Below the pieces are notes generated by a model. It was not told the origin of the DNA. It was given only the letters and a program-made list of their open reading frames with translations, and searched no databases. This document shows positions 27,501 through 36,385 of a stretch of 64,000 bases of DNA, piece by piece. The DNA lies in NCBI RefSeq assembly GCF_000807855.2, contig NZ_JRYR02000002.1:573756-637755 (forward strand). The letters are read 5' to 3'. Position 1 is the stretch's first letter. Each line of letters starts with the position of its first letter. The position numbers and the translations under genes are program-made. The DNA is from Flammeovirga pacifica. Lineage in GTDB: Bacteria > Bacteroidota > Bacteroidia > Cytophagales > Flammeovirgaceae.

Positions 27501-27885
27501 AGATAAAGAAGGAATCGAATTAATTGCTAATGCAGAAGGGTTAGAAGATGGAGTCAAAGGTCTTGTTATAGTGAAACAAAAAGAAAACAAAATCGGACTT
27601 AAAAATAGCTTTGAACTGATGAAAGAGTTTTTCAATAATGTAGATAGAGCAACTGGCACAACCGTTATTTCGGCTGCTGCAGGAACACAATTTGCACAGG
27701 AACGAGGTGAGCTTAAAAATGGTGTATTTACATATTGTATATTGAAACAATTACAACTGAAAGAAACTATGACGATTAGTGAATTAAAAAAAGAAGTGAG
27801 CAAACATGTACAAGAAATGACCAATGGACAACAACAACCTACAAGCCGAAATGAGACGATGGAAAATGATTGGAAAATTTGGTGA
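24586..27885 (+). CDS. Secreted WD40-caspase (metacaspase-like) protein
   Basis: 1099 residues from ATG 24586, with a signal peptide (MNKTFYLLIY...FVQAQ). Residues about 25-660 are a WD40-type beta-propeller region, clearest in repeats such as HTQKITAMEISLDNN..KIWES and HKDAITTYEILEG..VIIWDL. A short Ig-like region (about 790-860) leads to a caspase-like peptidase (C14) domain: LYFIGIGVDEYKD, catalytic His917 in SFSGHG and Cys967 in FIDACHSGE, and a Gly/Thr-rich small subunit part (TGTTVISAAAGTQFAQERGE). The peptidase of the clan cleaves after Arg/Lys or Asp depending on the branch; the substrate here is unknown. Periplasmic or surface location is expected. Confidence 0.88.
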   Translation: MNKTFYLLIYFLYTTLQFVQAQNLQLGIPLGHNGPIGEINFIEDGKYVISSSSSKNYLWSTQTGHLIKELTLQEAKKKINENEVNKKEYNLFLEETLKTEGKIRGFIDENKVVFQQKNDSLCKVYNLEKERLEYVFKCGEIDSFNGISTSSSVPFFVISSNNNEIQVRKKSDGTLVYYKDFGKYITQIYISKNSPFFIVNFNEDDDYLLTLDKKMKTVSEDTLNGIDVVDVIKTPKGEDFILQVISTNNEGYYNRNLVGYNYTQKKTVYEIPDFYDGVCGITFTNDYQYFAVVPCGSTSEYHASIGSSNYFVMYNTWSGNRIHSFNSKTEKIRSAKIDKNLNHLSVMTHTGGGQSQIIDLTTGRLNSILNSEFVIDALFSEDGNYLMMEADQRLVNTGMSEEFGLELLGRHSKWVWEVASGKLIHIIEDMHNTYHYDFPDQRFGITGSYKDSTIAMITIKNEAMMEAHKYLLGHTQKITAMEISLDNNLAATASQDRTIKIWESETGKELQSIKIDTSQVNKLQFDLKSRYLSAFFSDGSQKVWDIKTGNLSHNIIFKKETKVDLEESNDIYRIEHDYKNDLLKVYNKKSGELLHKLTSHKDAITTYEILEGTNYLLTSSYDGSVIIWDLLTGKQLIRQFIFDKEDVIWILPNGYYFASKGASSKLYYINGIESVGFEQLDIKFNRPDKVLAVLNQITNREDSRLIDAYKKAWEKRVLKLGIDTASFDQGFSVPTSDFKNRTSYTYEQHEKKIRLTIVAHDSTQFLDRYNVWVNEVPVFGKKGLSVKDLNTNNINEKVSITLSKGMNRIETSVINAKGIESYRYPLYVKYIPKKEEKEKLYFIGIGVDEYKDKENNLAYSVKDIRDLSKALKEKYGQQIIIDTLFNDQVTVKNVLALKKQLYNSKVDDKVIISFSGHGLLSQNLDYYLATHDVNFSAPEENGLLYDNLEYLLDSIPARQKVLFIDACHSGEVDKEGIELIANAEGLEDGVKGLVIVKQKENKIGLKNSFELMKEFFNNVDRATGTTVISAAAGTQFAQERGELKNGVFTYCILKQLQLKETMTISELKKEVSKHVQEMTNGQQQPTSRNETMENDWKIW

Positions 27886-27926
27886 TGATCATTTTGATAA
27901 ATTAATTCCTAAGTTCTTGTATAAAT

Positions 27927-28112
27927 AATTCAATTAACACCAACGAATTATCAGTACTAATTTCATGTGCTCTTTGGACTTTAAACACTACAGATCACAA
28001 AATTACTCGCATAAAGAAAGTAAAAGTAGGTCTTTGGAATAGACAGTTAGGAGTAAATAAATCTTATTATGAGGTACAGTCTCTATTGGAAAATCCACCT
28101 AAATCAAAGTGA
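27927..28112 (+). pseudogene. Truncated second copy of the GH10 xylanase 3' end
   Basis: The segment 27927-27970 repeats xylanase bases about 20469-20512 and is joined to a copy of about 20663-20808 (27971-28112), so about 150 bp are deleted inside. The downstream part is nearly identical to the parent down to the stop, where TAA has become TGA. It encodes no complete domain. Confidence 0.85.
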
Positions 28113-28448
28113 ATTTTAACCCCTTTAATTATCAATTATTGGGTGTTGTATATTATAAAACGAAAGCTGCCTTTGTTAAACAGAGGCAGCTTTTTGTTTT
28201 ATCTATGGCTAATGTAATTAAAAAATACTCTCTTCACTTTTAAGACCAAGAGTTTGACTAGTTGACTATCTTAAAATCATGAAAATCAGATCAGTGAGTA
28301 TTTATGAGCATTTATTCAGCAATCATAGGGCCTATTTTGTGTTCAAAAAAATCAAATTAGTAGCATTCATAATCATTCTGTGTTCTCTACTTTTTTTTAA
28401 AAACCCGACATTTACTATATAATGGATTACTACTTATCAATACATAAT
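28113..28448. other. Spacer with terminator before the sulfatase operon
   Basis: 336 bp, contains the hairpin terminator at 28163-28193 and AT-rich sequence with no ORF; promoter of the sulfatase operon is expected near 28300-28430. Confidence 0.5.
28163..28193 (+). terminator. Terminator after the xylanase remnant
   Basis: Stem AAAGCTGCCT (28163-28172) with AGGCAGCTTT (28184-28193), followed by TTTGTTTT. Confidence 0.8.
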
Positions 28449-30011
28449 ATGAGAACGATATTTTTTTTACTATTACTCCCGATATCAATTTTTTGCTTAG
28501 GACAACAGGAGAAAAATAAACAGCCTAATGTACTTTTAATAGTTGTAGATGATTTAAACGACTATGTTGGCTTTTTAGGTGGACACCCTCAAACAGCAAC
28601 ACCTGCCATGGATAAATTGGCTAATGAATCAGTAATATTTACAAGTGCTTTTTCTAATAATCCCATTTGTGCACCATCGAGAGCTAGTTTCTTTTCAGGT
28701 TTATATCCGCATACTTCAAAAAACTTTGCTTTTAAAAAATACCAAAACAATAAAACATTATCGGGTTCCAAAACTATGATGGAACTCTTTATGGAAAATA
28801 ACTATAGAGTAGCAGGTACAGGTAAATTAATGCATCACTTTGATAAATCTCATTACCATGATTTTAAAGAGAAATCAGATTTCGGACCTTTTCCTTATGA
28901 TGGCAAAAAAACAATAGGACACCCAAGTGTTCCAGAACCTTTTAGAAGTGTTGGTGCTTTGGATGGTAGTTTTGCTCCTTTATCTGATATCCCCGAAGTG
29001 AATGGTAATAAAGGTTGGTTTGATAAAGTAAGTAATTGGCCAAAATTTACAGTAAAACCATTCAGATATAATTCTGATGACGATAGAGATTTAATGCCTG
29101 ATGAAGTAAAACTAAAAGAGGCTATTAAATTTTTAAAATCGTTTAAAGAAAATAAAGAACAACCTTTCTTTTTAGGTGTAGGTTTTAATCGTCCACACAC
29201 ACCTTTGTATGTACCAGAAAAATATTTTAAACAGTTTCCACTAGAAGATATTCAATTACCTGATAACAATTCTAATACTGAAAAACTAAAATATGGTACT
29301 CAAAAAGAAGGGAATGCAGGCCAGAGAGGTTTTGAACATTATGCAAAATTAGTGGCTAGTTTTGGTGATGATCAAGATTTAGCTTTAAGAAAATATATCC
29401 AAGCCTATCTAGCATGTATTGCTTTTGTTGATGAACAAATAGGAGCATTATTAAATGAATTAGACAATTCTGAATTTGCAAAGAATACAATAGTTGTATT
29501 AGTGTCAGATCATGCCTATGTGATGGGTGACAAGGAGTATTTATATAAAAATGCCCTTTGGGATAAATCTACTAGAATTCCAATGTTAATTAAAGATCCA
29601 AGGAAAGGGAATTCATTTAGAGTAGCAAATCCAGTCTCTTTAATAGATATATATCCTACATTAATAGAAATGTGTGACCTAAAAGGTACTAACATTAAAA
29701 ACGAATTTGGTAAACCTTTGGATGGTCACAGTTTATATCCTTTCATACAAAAGAAGCCTAAAAAATTCACAGGAAAACCCTATGCATTAAGTGCAATAAC
29801 AGGCGGAATGGGTGATGTAGTCAATAGAAATCATTTTTCTATTCGTACTCAAAAATATAGATATATCCGATATGCCAATCACACAGAAGAGCTATACGAT
29901 CATACAGTAGATCCTTATGAAAAAAATAATGTTGCCAAAGAAAAGAAATATCGCTCTATTAAAAATGAGTTAGAAGCGATGTTAGACAATGAATTGAAAC
30001 CAACAAATTAA
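28449..30011 (+). CDS. Secreted sulfatase (S1 family, iduronate-sulfatase-like)
   Basis: 520 residues from ATG 28449, which gives a signal peptide (MRTIFFLLLLPISIFCLGQ); a frame upstream to 28422 would add nine residues. The formylglycine motif CAPSR (Cys74) is intact, as are metal-binding parts VVDDLNDYVGFLGGHPQ and SDHAYVMGD. The overall layout (ANESVIFTSAFSNNP, GLYPHTSK, FLGVGFNRPHTPLY) fits the S1_7 branch, which removes sulfate from iduronate or other uronate/hexose sugars of marine glycans. Export needs a formylglycine-generating partner, not in the window. First gene of the sulfatase-GH2-sulfatase operon, 20 bp before GH2. Confidence 0.9.
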   Translation: MRTIFFLLLLPISIFCLGQQEKNKQPNVLLIVVDDLNDYVGFLGGHPQTATPAMDKLANESVIFTSAFSNNPICAPSRASFFSGLYPHTSKNFAFKKYQNNKTLSGSKTMMELFMENNYRVAGTGKLMHHFDKSHYHDFKEKSDFGPFPYDGKKTIGHPSVPEPFRSVGALDGSFAPLSDIPEVNGNKGWFDKVSNWPKFTVKPFRYNSDDDRDLMPDEVKLKEAIKFLKSFKENKEQPFFLGVGFNRPHTPLYVPEKYFKQFPLEDIQLPDNNSNTEKLKYGTQKEGNAGQRGFEHYAKLVASFGDDQDLALRKYIQAYLACIAFVDEQIGALLNELDNSEFAKNTIVVLVSDHAYVMGDKEYLYKNALWDKSTRIPMLIKDPRKGNSFRVANPVSLIDIYPTLIEMCDLKGTNIKNEFGKPLDGHSLYPFIQKKPKKFTGKPYALSAITGGMGDVVNRNHFSIRTQKYRYIRYANHTEELYDHTVDPYEKNNVAKEKKYRSIKNELEAMLDNELKPTN

Positions 30012-30031
30012 TTAAACTATCCTTTTTCGAG

Positions 30032-32956
30032 ATGAAATATTTTTATAACAAACTTGTATTATTTCTTTTCTTGATGAGTGCTTTTGTAGTAAGAGCTCAA
30101 GAAATAACCTCTCTAAATGGAGAATGGGAAATTATTTTTGATGATCAGAATGAAGGAAGAGAAAATGGCTGGAATAAAATCAAAGGATTTAACGAATTTG
30201 AATTAAAAGAGAAAATTCAAGTTCCTAGCTGCTGGGAAAATTTCCGTGAAGATTACGAAGGTGTAGCGATATATAAGAAAGATTTCTTTGTGCCAAAAGC
30301 ATGGAAAGGTAAAAATATCTCATTACAATTTGAAGCAGTCAATTATTTATCTGAAGTGTACTTAAACGATGAAGTTGTTGGGTATCATAAAGGAGGTTTT
30401 ACCCCTTTTGAATTCAGAATAAATAAGACTCTAAAATATGGTGAGAACAATACTATTATTATTAGAGTAGTTTCTCCTGTTCTATATTCTGGTAAAGTAA
30501 TTGATGGCTTACAACCTCATCAAACACCAATGTGGAGAGGAGCATTAACAGGTGGAATTTGGCAAGATGTACAGCTAAAAGTTACAGATGATTACTTAGT
30601 TGATGATGTATTTATCACAACGGATTACACATCATCCACCGTAAATACGGAAGTACAGATTGAGAATACAGCCACTGAATTAAGGGAAGTTAATGTGCTT
30701 ATCAACATTCTTGATAAAGAGGGGCAGTTAGTAAAAACAAAAAATGAAACCAAAACATTAACACCAGGTAAAAACACTATTGATTATCAGTTTATCATTG
30801 AAAATGGCGAATTGTGGTCGCCTAAAAATCCGTATTTATATACTTTAGATGTTCAGGTTTTTAAAGAAGGGGCTTTATCAGATGAGTTCAAGTTTAAGTT
30901 TGGTATTCGTGAGTTTACCATTAAAAATAAAAAATTCTATTTGAACGGTGAAGAATTTTTCATGAAGGGTGGTTTCTTTGAAGGTCTATACCCTACAAAA
31001 TTAGCCTACCCAGATTCTGAAGAAATGGCTAGAAAAGAAATTCAATTAGCACTTGACGCTGGTTTTAATATGATCAGACCTTGGAGAAAACCTCCTCCTA
31101 GAAAGTGGTTGGATTTATGTGACGAAATGGGTGTGCTAACGATAGGTTCTCTTGCAATTGAATGTATGCATCGACCAATTGCATCGCCAATGCTACCTGA
31201 AATGGTAGAAATAGAAGTAAGAGAATCTGTTTTAAGAGATAGAAATAGAACATGTGTTATTCAGTGGGAATTGTTTAATGAATTGTGGCAGCCGGTATTG
31301 ATAGAAATGTTGCATCCAATGGCGTTATTGGCTAGAGAATTGGATCCGACACGACTTATTTTAGATGAATCTGGAGGCTTTGCAAATGGAGCAAATATCT
31401 ATTTACCCAACGAAAAAGTAGCTATAAAATTTTCTGATATTCATAATTATCCAGGTTGGATTTTCGATGATAAAAAGTTCCAAGGGTTGAATCAAGTCTC
31501 TTGGACAAAAGAAGAAAAGAAGGCTGCAGGGTATCCGAAACTACATTCTCCTGGTAAAAACAACCAAGCAGGAACAATGGTCTTTGTTTCCGAAATTGGT
31601 TATGGATCAATTCCTGATTTTACAGCGAATAATAGATTATTCAAAGAAAAAGGAAATAAACGTAGTCCTATGTACAAAGAGCATTTACGTTTAGAACAGG
31701 ATTTTAATACGGTATTAGATCTCTCAGGTATGCGTAGTGTTTTTCCTACTTTAAATGATTTAGTTGTCGCTCAGCAAAATTACCACGGTCGATTAAATAA
31801 AAGAATGTTGGAAGCATCAAGATCGAATTATCTTACGGCAGGCTATTGTATTCATGCTTTAACAGATGGAGATTGGATTTTAGGAGGTGGTATCATAGAT
31901 CTTTGGCGAAATCCAAAAGGTCAAGTATATGAAATGACTAAATTGGCGAATCAACCACAGTTAGTGATAAGTAGAATCAGAACAAGAAACATAGTACAAC
32001 ACAATCCCTTAGATCTAAAAATTATTGGTGTAAATGAATACAAGGATGAAAGTGTCTCTATCGATATCTTCGTTAGAGATAGCAATAATAATGAGATCTT
32101 ACATCAATCTACAAAAGGAAATTTAACTCACGGAGTCTCTGATTTATTAAAAATTCAATTAGAAACAAAAGACCTAGAAGGTAGCTATAAATTACATACA
32201 GTGATGAAAAATTCTAGGGGAGAAGTGATTGGTAAGAATCAAGAAACGTTTGATGTTTTTTCTGAAGCAAATTTAAAAATACCAACAGAGAAAATTGTAT
32301 TGTTAGAAGCTGATAATACGTTTGCTAAGTATTTTGAACTTAAAGGTATTTCGTATGAACTATTCTCGGGAAAACATAAAAAAGATCAATTAATAATTGT
32401 CGGGAAATTATCTGATACCGCCTCTTTTAAAGAGAAGGTGGATCAAGCTAAAACACTAGCAAAAAAAGGAAGTACTGTGTTTTTTACAGAAGTGATGGGA
32501 AAAAAAGTAAACGAAAGAGAACCGAGAGAAATCTTTACCTCTTTACAAAAGACGGAAGGTTTTCCTTACGATGTTCAATTAATAATGGCCAATGGCTTAT
32601 GGCACAATGCTGCCCCAATTGTTACAGATCATCCTATATTTAATGAACTTCCGTCTAATCAATTTATGGGAGAAGACTATTATCAAGTGGGCACTACAAC
32701 AGCAATAGTTGCCCCTGAAGGTAAAAATATAGTGGGTGTAATTACTCACGATAGATTCCCTGATCAGGATCATATGAAGAGAAATTATAAAGGTGTTGGT
32801 AAAGTGTATTTTAATTCGGAATTACTAGAAACTAATGTAGGAAAAGGGAAGTGCATATATTCTACATTAAAGTTGAACAAGAGTATTCACAGTGATCCCG
32901 TTGCTCAAAAAATAATGAATAATATCATTATGTATTATTCTAAAACCATGCAATAA
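30032..32956 (+). CDS. Secreted GH2-family glycosidase
   Basis: 974 residues; signal peptide 1-22 (AFVVRAQ). GH2 domains in order: sugar-binding jelly roll (LNGEWEIIFDDQNE ... VPSCWENF), Ig-like domain, then the TIM barrel with acid/base Glu417 in IQWELFNELW and nucleophile Glu521 in FVSEIGYG. An extra C-terminal region of about 300 residues contains a class-I-amidotransferase-like fold (GSTVFFTEVMGK). Family members act as beta-galactosidases, glucuronidases or similar on side chains. Its sulfatase neighbours suggest a sulfated galactan or uronate polymer; that is inference. Confidence 0.9.
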   Translation: MKYFYNKLVLFLFLMSAFVVRAQEITSLNGEWEIIFDDQNEGRENGWNKIKGFNEFELKEKIQVPSCWENFREDYEGVAIYKKDFFVPKAWKGKNISLQFEAVNYLSEVYLNDEVVGYHKGGFTPFEFRINKTLKYGENNTIIIRVVSPVLYSGKVIDGLQPHQTPMWRGALTGGIWQDVQLKVTDDYLVDDVFITTDYTSSTVNTEVQIENTATELREVNVLINILDKEGQLVKTKNETKTLTPGKNTIDYQFIIENGELWSPKNPYLYTLDVQVFKEGALSDEFKFKFGIREFTIKNKKFYLNGEEFFMKGGFFEGLYPTKLAYPDSEEMARKEIQLALDAGFNMIRPWRKPPPRKWLDLCDEMGVLTIGSLAIECMHRPIASPMLPEMVEIEVRESVLRDRNRTCVIQWELFNELWQPVLIEMLHPMALLARELDPTRLILDESGGFANGANIYLPNEKVAIKFSDIHNYPGWIFDDKKFQGLNQVSWTKEEKKAAGYPKLHSPGKNNQAGTMVFVSEIGYGSIPDFTANNRLFKEKGNKRSPMYKEHLRLEQDFNTVLDLSGMRSVFPTLNDLVVAQQNYHGRLNKRMLEASRSNYLTAGYCIHALTDGDWILGGGIIDLWRNPKGQVYEMTKLANQPQLVISRIRTRNIVQHNPLDLKIIGVNEYKDESVSIDIFVRDSNNNEILHQSTKGNLTHGVSDLLKIQLETKDLEGSYKLHTVMKNSRGEVIGKNQETFDVFSEANLKIPTEKIVLLEADNTFAKYFELKGISYELFSGKHKKDQLIIVGKLSDTASFKEKVDQAKTLAKKGSTVFFTEVMGKKVNEREPREIFTSLQKTEGFPYDVQLIMANGLWHNAAPIVTDHPIFNELPSNQFMGEDYYQVGTTTAIVAPEGKNIVGVITHDRFPDQDHMKRNYKGVGKVYFNSELLETNVGKGKCIYSTLKLNKSIHSDPVAQKIMNNIIMYYSKTMQ

Positions 32957-33030
32957 AAGTGTTTTTGATGGTGATTAATAACAAGTTTTCATCCATTTAC
33001 TGAATAATAGGAATTAGAACAAAACAAGTT

Positions 33031-34695
33031 ATGATGAGTAAAATGACGACGTTTATAGTGTTATTTTTGAGTATCTCCTCAATGACAATTGCACAAAAAA
33101 ATGAAAGACCGAATGTGTTATTTATTATAGTCGATGATTTAAATGACTTTGAAGGGAAATTTGGAGGACATCCTCAAGCAATTACCCCTAACATTGATCA
33201 ATTGGCTAATTCTGGGGTAACTTTTGTAAATGCTCAAACCAATGTTCCCGTTTGTCAGCCATCAAGAAATAGTTTATTTACAGGCGTTTATCCTCATGTG
33301 TCTAAAGATTTTGGATGGACGCCACGTAGAAAGCAATTTGTTCTAAAAAACAACGATACACTGTTTCATCTTTTTAGAAACAGCGGATATGCAATGTTTG
33401 GATCTGGAAAGTTATTACATAAAAATGACAATCGCCTTTGGGATGAATGGGGAGTTCCAGAAAGGTATAATTACGGCCCTCATGCATTCAATGGGGAGAA
33501 AATAATTACACATCCGTCTGTACCTGAACCATTCAGAAACATAAATATTTTGGATGGATCGTTTGCTCGTCTTTCTGATATACCTCAATTTGATAGTACA
33601 AAGACAACACTAAATCCTGGTTGGGGATATCCGAAGAAGGAATTTAATTATGTTGATGATCAAAATCGAGATTTATTTCCCGATGAACAACACGCACAAT
33701 GGGCAGCCAAAAAAATTAAGGATTTAGAGAAGTCAAACTCTGATCAACCATTTTTTATGGGAATTGGATTTGTAAAACCGCACACACCACTTTATGCTCC
33801 AGATAAATATTTCGATATGTATCCTTTAGAAACATTGAAATTACCAATCATAAAAGAAGGTGATAATGAAGATACATTTTTTAAAGACAATTACCCGATG
33901 TCTCAAATGGGTTTGAAATATTATCAAGCATTGTGTGCCTCTTATAAAGACAACGAAGAAGGTTTGAAAAGAGTGGTACAAGCGTATTTAGCCTGTGTTA
34001 CTTTCATGGATGATCAAGTAGGAGTTGTTATGGAGGCTTTGAACAACAGCAAATTTGCAGAGAATACAATTGTAGTGTTTACAGCAGATCATGGATGGAA
34101 TTTTGGTGAAAAAGAATATTTATATAAAAACTCCCCTTGGGAAGAATCAGCAAGAATTCCAATGGTTATCCGTTATCCAAAAAATCAAATTGAAGGTTTG
34201 GAAGTAGATCAGCCAGTCTCATTAATCGATATCTATCCAACACTAAAAGACATTTGTAGATTAAAACCTATGAGTGAAGTGAAAGAAGGTGCAGGGGAAA
34301 TTGGAGGGTTTTCTATGAAATCATTGCTAATCAACAATCAAAAAGAATGGAAAGGTCCTAATGGTGCCTTAACAGTAATGGGTGTTGGAATCTCAGAAGC
34401 AATAGAAGGTTTAGGAGTATCAACAAATCCACAGGCAAAATGGCACATCAAAATCATTAAAGATCTTCCAGATGAATATGTATTCAATCAGACTTATTCA
34501 TATAGAACAAAAAAGTATAGATATATAAGATACAAAGATGGTCAGGAAGAATTATATGATCATACAAAAGATAGTTATGAATGGAATAACGTATCAGGTA
34601 AAAAGAAATATCAAAAAGTAAAAGCGCAACTAAAACAAGAGATGTTGGAGATCATAAACAAATCTGATTTCAATTCATCCTTACCACAAGGATAA
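33031..34695 (+). CDS. Second secreted sulfatase of the operon
   Basis: 554 residues; signal peptide at the start (MTIAQ). Formylglycine motif CQPSR with Cys75, metal-binding parts FIIVDDLNDFEGKFGGHPQ and TADHGWNFGE. It is a paralogue of the sulfatase at 28449 (same order of blocks, same HTPLY and KKYRYIRY C-terminal motif) but differs around the active site, suggesting a different sulfate position. It ends the operon at 75 bp spacing. Periplasmic. Confidence 0.9.
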   Translation: MMSKMTTFIVLFLSISSMTIAQKNERPNVLFIIVDDLNDFEGKFGGHPQAITPNIDQLANSGVTFVNAQTNVPVCQPSRNSLFTGVYPHVSKDFGWTPRRKQFVLKNNDTLFHLFRNSGYAMFGSGKLLHKNDNRLWDEWGVPERYNYGPHAFNGEKIITHPSVPEPFRNINILDGSFARLSDIPQFDSTKTTLNPGWGYPKKEFNYVDDQNRDLFPDEQHAQWAAKKIKDLEKSNSDQPFFMGIGFVKPHTPLYAPDKYFDMYPLETLKLPIIKEGDNEDTFFKDNYPMSQMGLKYYQALCASYKDNEEGLKRVVQAYLACVTFMDDQVGVVMEALNNSKFAENTIVVFTADHGWNFGEKEYLYKNSPWEESARIPMVIRYPKNQIEGLEVDQPVSLIDIYPTLKDICRLKPMSEVKEGAGEIGGFSMKSLLINNQKEWKGPNGALTVMGVGISEAIEGLGVSTNPQAKWHIKIIKDLPDEYVFNQTYSYRTKKYRYIRYKDGQEELYDHTKDSYEWNNVSGKKKYQKVKAQLKQEMLEIINKSDFNSSLPQG

Positions 34696-34779
34696 TTTAA
34701 AATAGATATATAATCACAAAAAAATAAGAATAGATTAAAATAGATTCATCTCAGAAAACCTCAACAAAAGCACTGTTTC

Positions 34780-34805
34780 CAACGATGGGTTTCTACCCAT
34801 CGTTG
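34780..34805. repeat. REP-like palindrome
   Basis: Perfect 11-bp stem CAACGATGGGT (34780-34790) with ACCCATCGTTG (34795-34805) and a TTCT loop, without U-runs on either side, so a normal terminator is unlikely. It resembles extragenic palindromes mobilised by REP-associated transposases, from memory. Confidence 0.5.
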
Positions 34806-34836
34806 CCGACACCATCAACACAAAAACCTCTAAAAA

Positions 34837-35580
34837 CTACTTCCCGTTATTATTTTCGACTTGTTCAAAAATAATGTTTCGTTCAGTACTTTTTTTATAC
34901 ATATCCTTCTTAGAAATCTTTTTTATTTTCATAGGTCGATAGGAATAATTATCAGGTTTCATTATACATTCCACTTGATATTCAAGCATTTTTTCAAATG
35001 GATTAAGGAAATCTTTCAACTCACAATCTTCCATTTTTCCTTCATTAAGTAAATTGATAACTGTATACACCGACTCAATAGTACTTAAGCAAAGTGATTC
35101 AGGTTGTTGTTTGATAATAAATTTAGATTTGATTTCATTATCAAAGCTCACCCTTGGTATAGTTTGTAAATTAGTGCTTAGCCTTAACATTTTGCGAGCA
35201 CAGGGCCAAGTCCCATCAAGAATAAAAATGTAAGGTTTTTCGCCCAAAAATGAATTCATTTCCTCACTATTTCTTTGGGATAAATTGAAGTTCTCTTTCC
35301 CTGGATAAAGTAAGAAAGACGACCTTGTTTCGTCATTCAAAATTTCATTGACACGTTTGTTGTCTGTAAAATCCACCCCAACAATAATTTCTGAATTTTT
35401 TAGCTGAAGGTGCGTCATATGTCCCGTTCCATTTTTTTCTTTATGATATTCCTTAGGATGCATAAGAAAAATAAAACGTGTTTCAGTATGTTTAGGATTC
35501 GTGTGTTTGCAAATACATGAACTTGAAGGTCTCATACATTTGTAACATTTGATTCTCGGATTTTCTATGTCTACGCGCAA
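34837..35580 (-). CDS. DTW-domain protein (tRNA-uridine aminocarboxypropyltransferase type)
   Basis: 247 residues. The N-terminal zinc region CYKCMRPSSSCICK, the LMHPKEYHKEKNGTGH motif and the DGTW signature (usual DTW) with ARKM are all there, followed by FIIKQQPESLCLSTIE. Characterised members (TapT/Tuaa, YfiP) transfer the 3-amino-3-carboxypropyl group of S-adenosylmethionine to uridine 47 of tRNA. The protein is a typical cytoplasmic, single gene. Confidence 0.88.
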   Translation of the reverse strand: MRVDIENPRIKCYKCMRPSSSCICKHTNPKHTETRFIFLMHPKEYHKEKNGTGHMTHLQLKNSEIIVGVDFTDNKRVNEILNDETRSSFLLYPGKENFNLSQRNSEEMNSFLGEKPYIFILDGTWPCARKMLRLSTNLQTIPRVSFDNEIKSKFIIKQQPESLCLSTIESVYTVINLLNEGKMEDCELKDFLNPFEKMLEYQVECIMKPDNYSYRPMKIKKISKKDMYKKSTERNIIFEQVENNNGK

Positions 35581-35766
35581 AATAAATGTCTTTAACTCTA
35601 AATATCAATAACTTAGAAAAACGTATGTTTAAAATGAAGACTACATTTGTTCTAAAGTTATTCGTCGAATATAAATGAACTTTAAATTTCGCTTTATTGA
35701 TGATATTCTACAACAAAAGAAGAAGTTTATTAACTATTTGTAAGCTTTTCTTTGAGGAGTATATTT

Positions 35767-35800
35767 AAAGCAGATGAGTAACTTATACTTACCTGCTTTT
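35767..35800. terminator. Possible terminator before the LysM-like gene
   Basis: AAAGCAG (35767-35773) can pair with CTGCTTT (35793-35799) with an imperfect stem between; it resembles the AAAGCAGATAAG terminators at 21144 and 23842 in a decayed form. It would close the minus-strand gene ending at 35817. Confidence 0.5.
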
Positions 35801-35816
35801 TGAGATTTGATTATTT

Positions 35817-36134
35817 TTAATAGATAAAGTCGCTTTTTACTACAATAAATTTTTGCCCAGCCATAAGATTCATATTTCCAGTTTGTTCTATATAAAACGA
35901 TTTTAATCTATAGACATCCTCCCACGTTACAGCAGTAGGGTCTTTCTTCATCACCATAAATAGTCTTCTAGCTAATTTGAAAAAACCATCACCTTCCTGT
36001 ATAGTCAGAATGATGTGAGTGACTTCAATTTTGTGAGTATCAATTACATTGATCTTTGTCGCTGCTGATAAATTCATTTGAGAAGTTATCATTAGTAGGA
36101 GAGAGGTAAGTAGAGTGAAAATAGAACGTTTCAT
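35817..36134 (-). CDS. Small secreted LysM-like protein
   Basis: 105 residues from the ATG at 36134 (an upstream in-frame ATG at 36194 would bury the signal peptide). Signal peptide MKRSIFTLLTSLLLMITSQ...LSAA. The remainder has the LysM rhythm (LTIQEGDGFFKLARRLF ... NLMAGQKFIVV), resembling GDTLxxIAxxx...LxxGQxLxV, with an insert. Possibly a peptidoglycan or glycan-binding protein in the periplasm. Single gene. Confidence 0.6.
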   Translation of the reverse strand: MKRSIFTLLTSLLLMITSQMNLSAATKINVIDTHKIEVTHIILTIQEGDGFFKLARRLFMVMKKDPTAVTWEDVYRLKSFYIEQTGNMNLMAGQKFIVVKSDFIY

Positions 36135-36385
36135 GAGGCTTTTGTTTTTGTCGATTAATTTGATGATTCTAATATATAGTAACAATGTTACCATGTCAAG
36201 TAAATTTGTAAATATTTTGTAATACGTATATTAAAAACATAAAAATAATAGGAGAGTGGTTTAAATTTGATGTCAGAATGAATTTTTAATTACTGTTTGT
36301 TACTATAAATTTTTTCTACAATTATGTTTGTTGATTAATAATTATAGAAAACAATAGTTCAATAAAATTGTTTAGAGTCAGTTGA

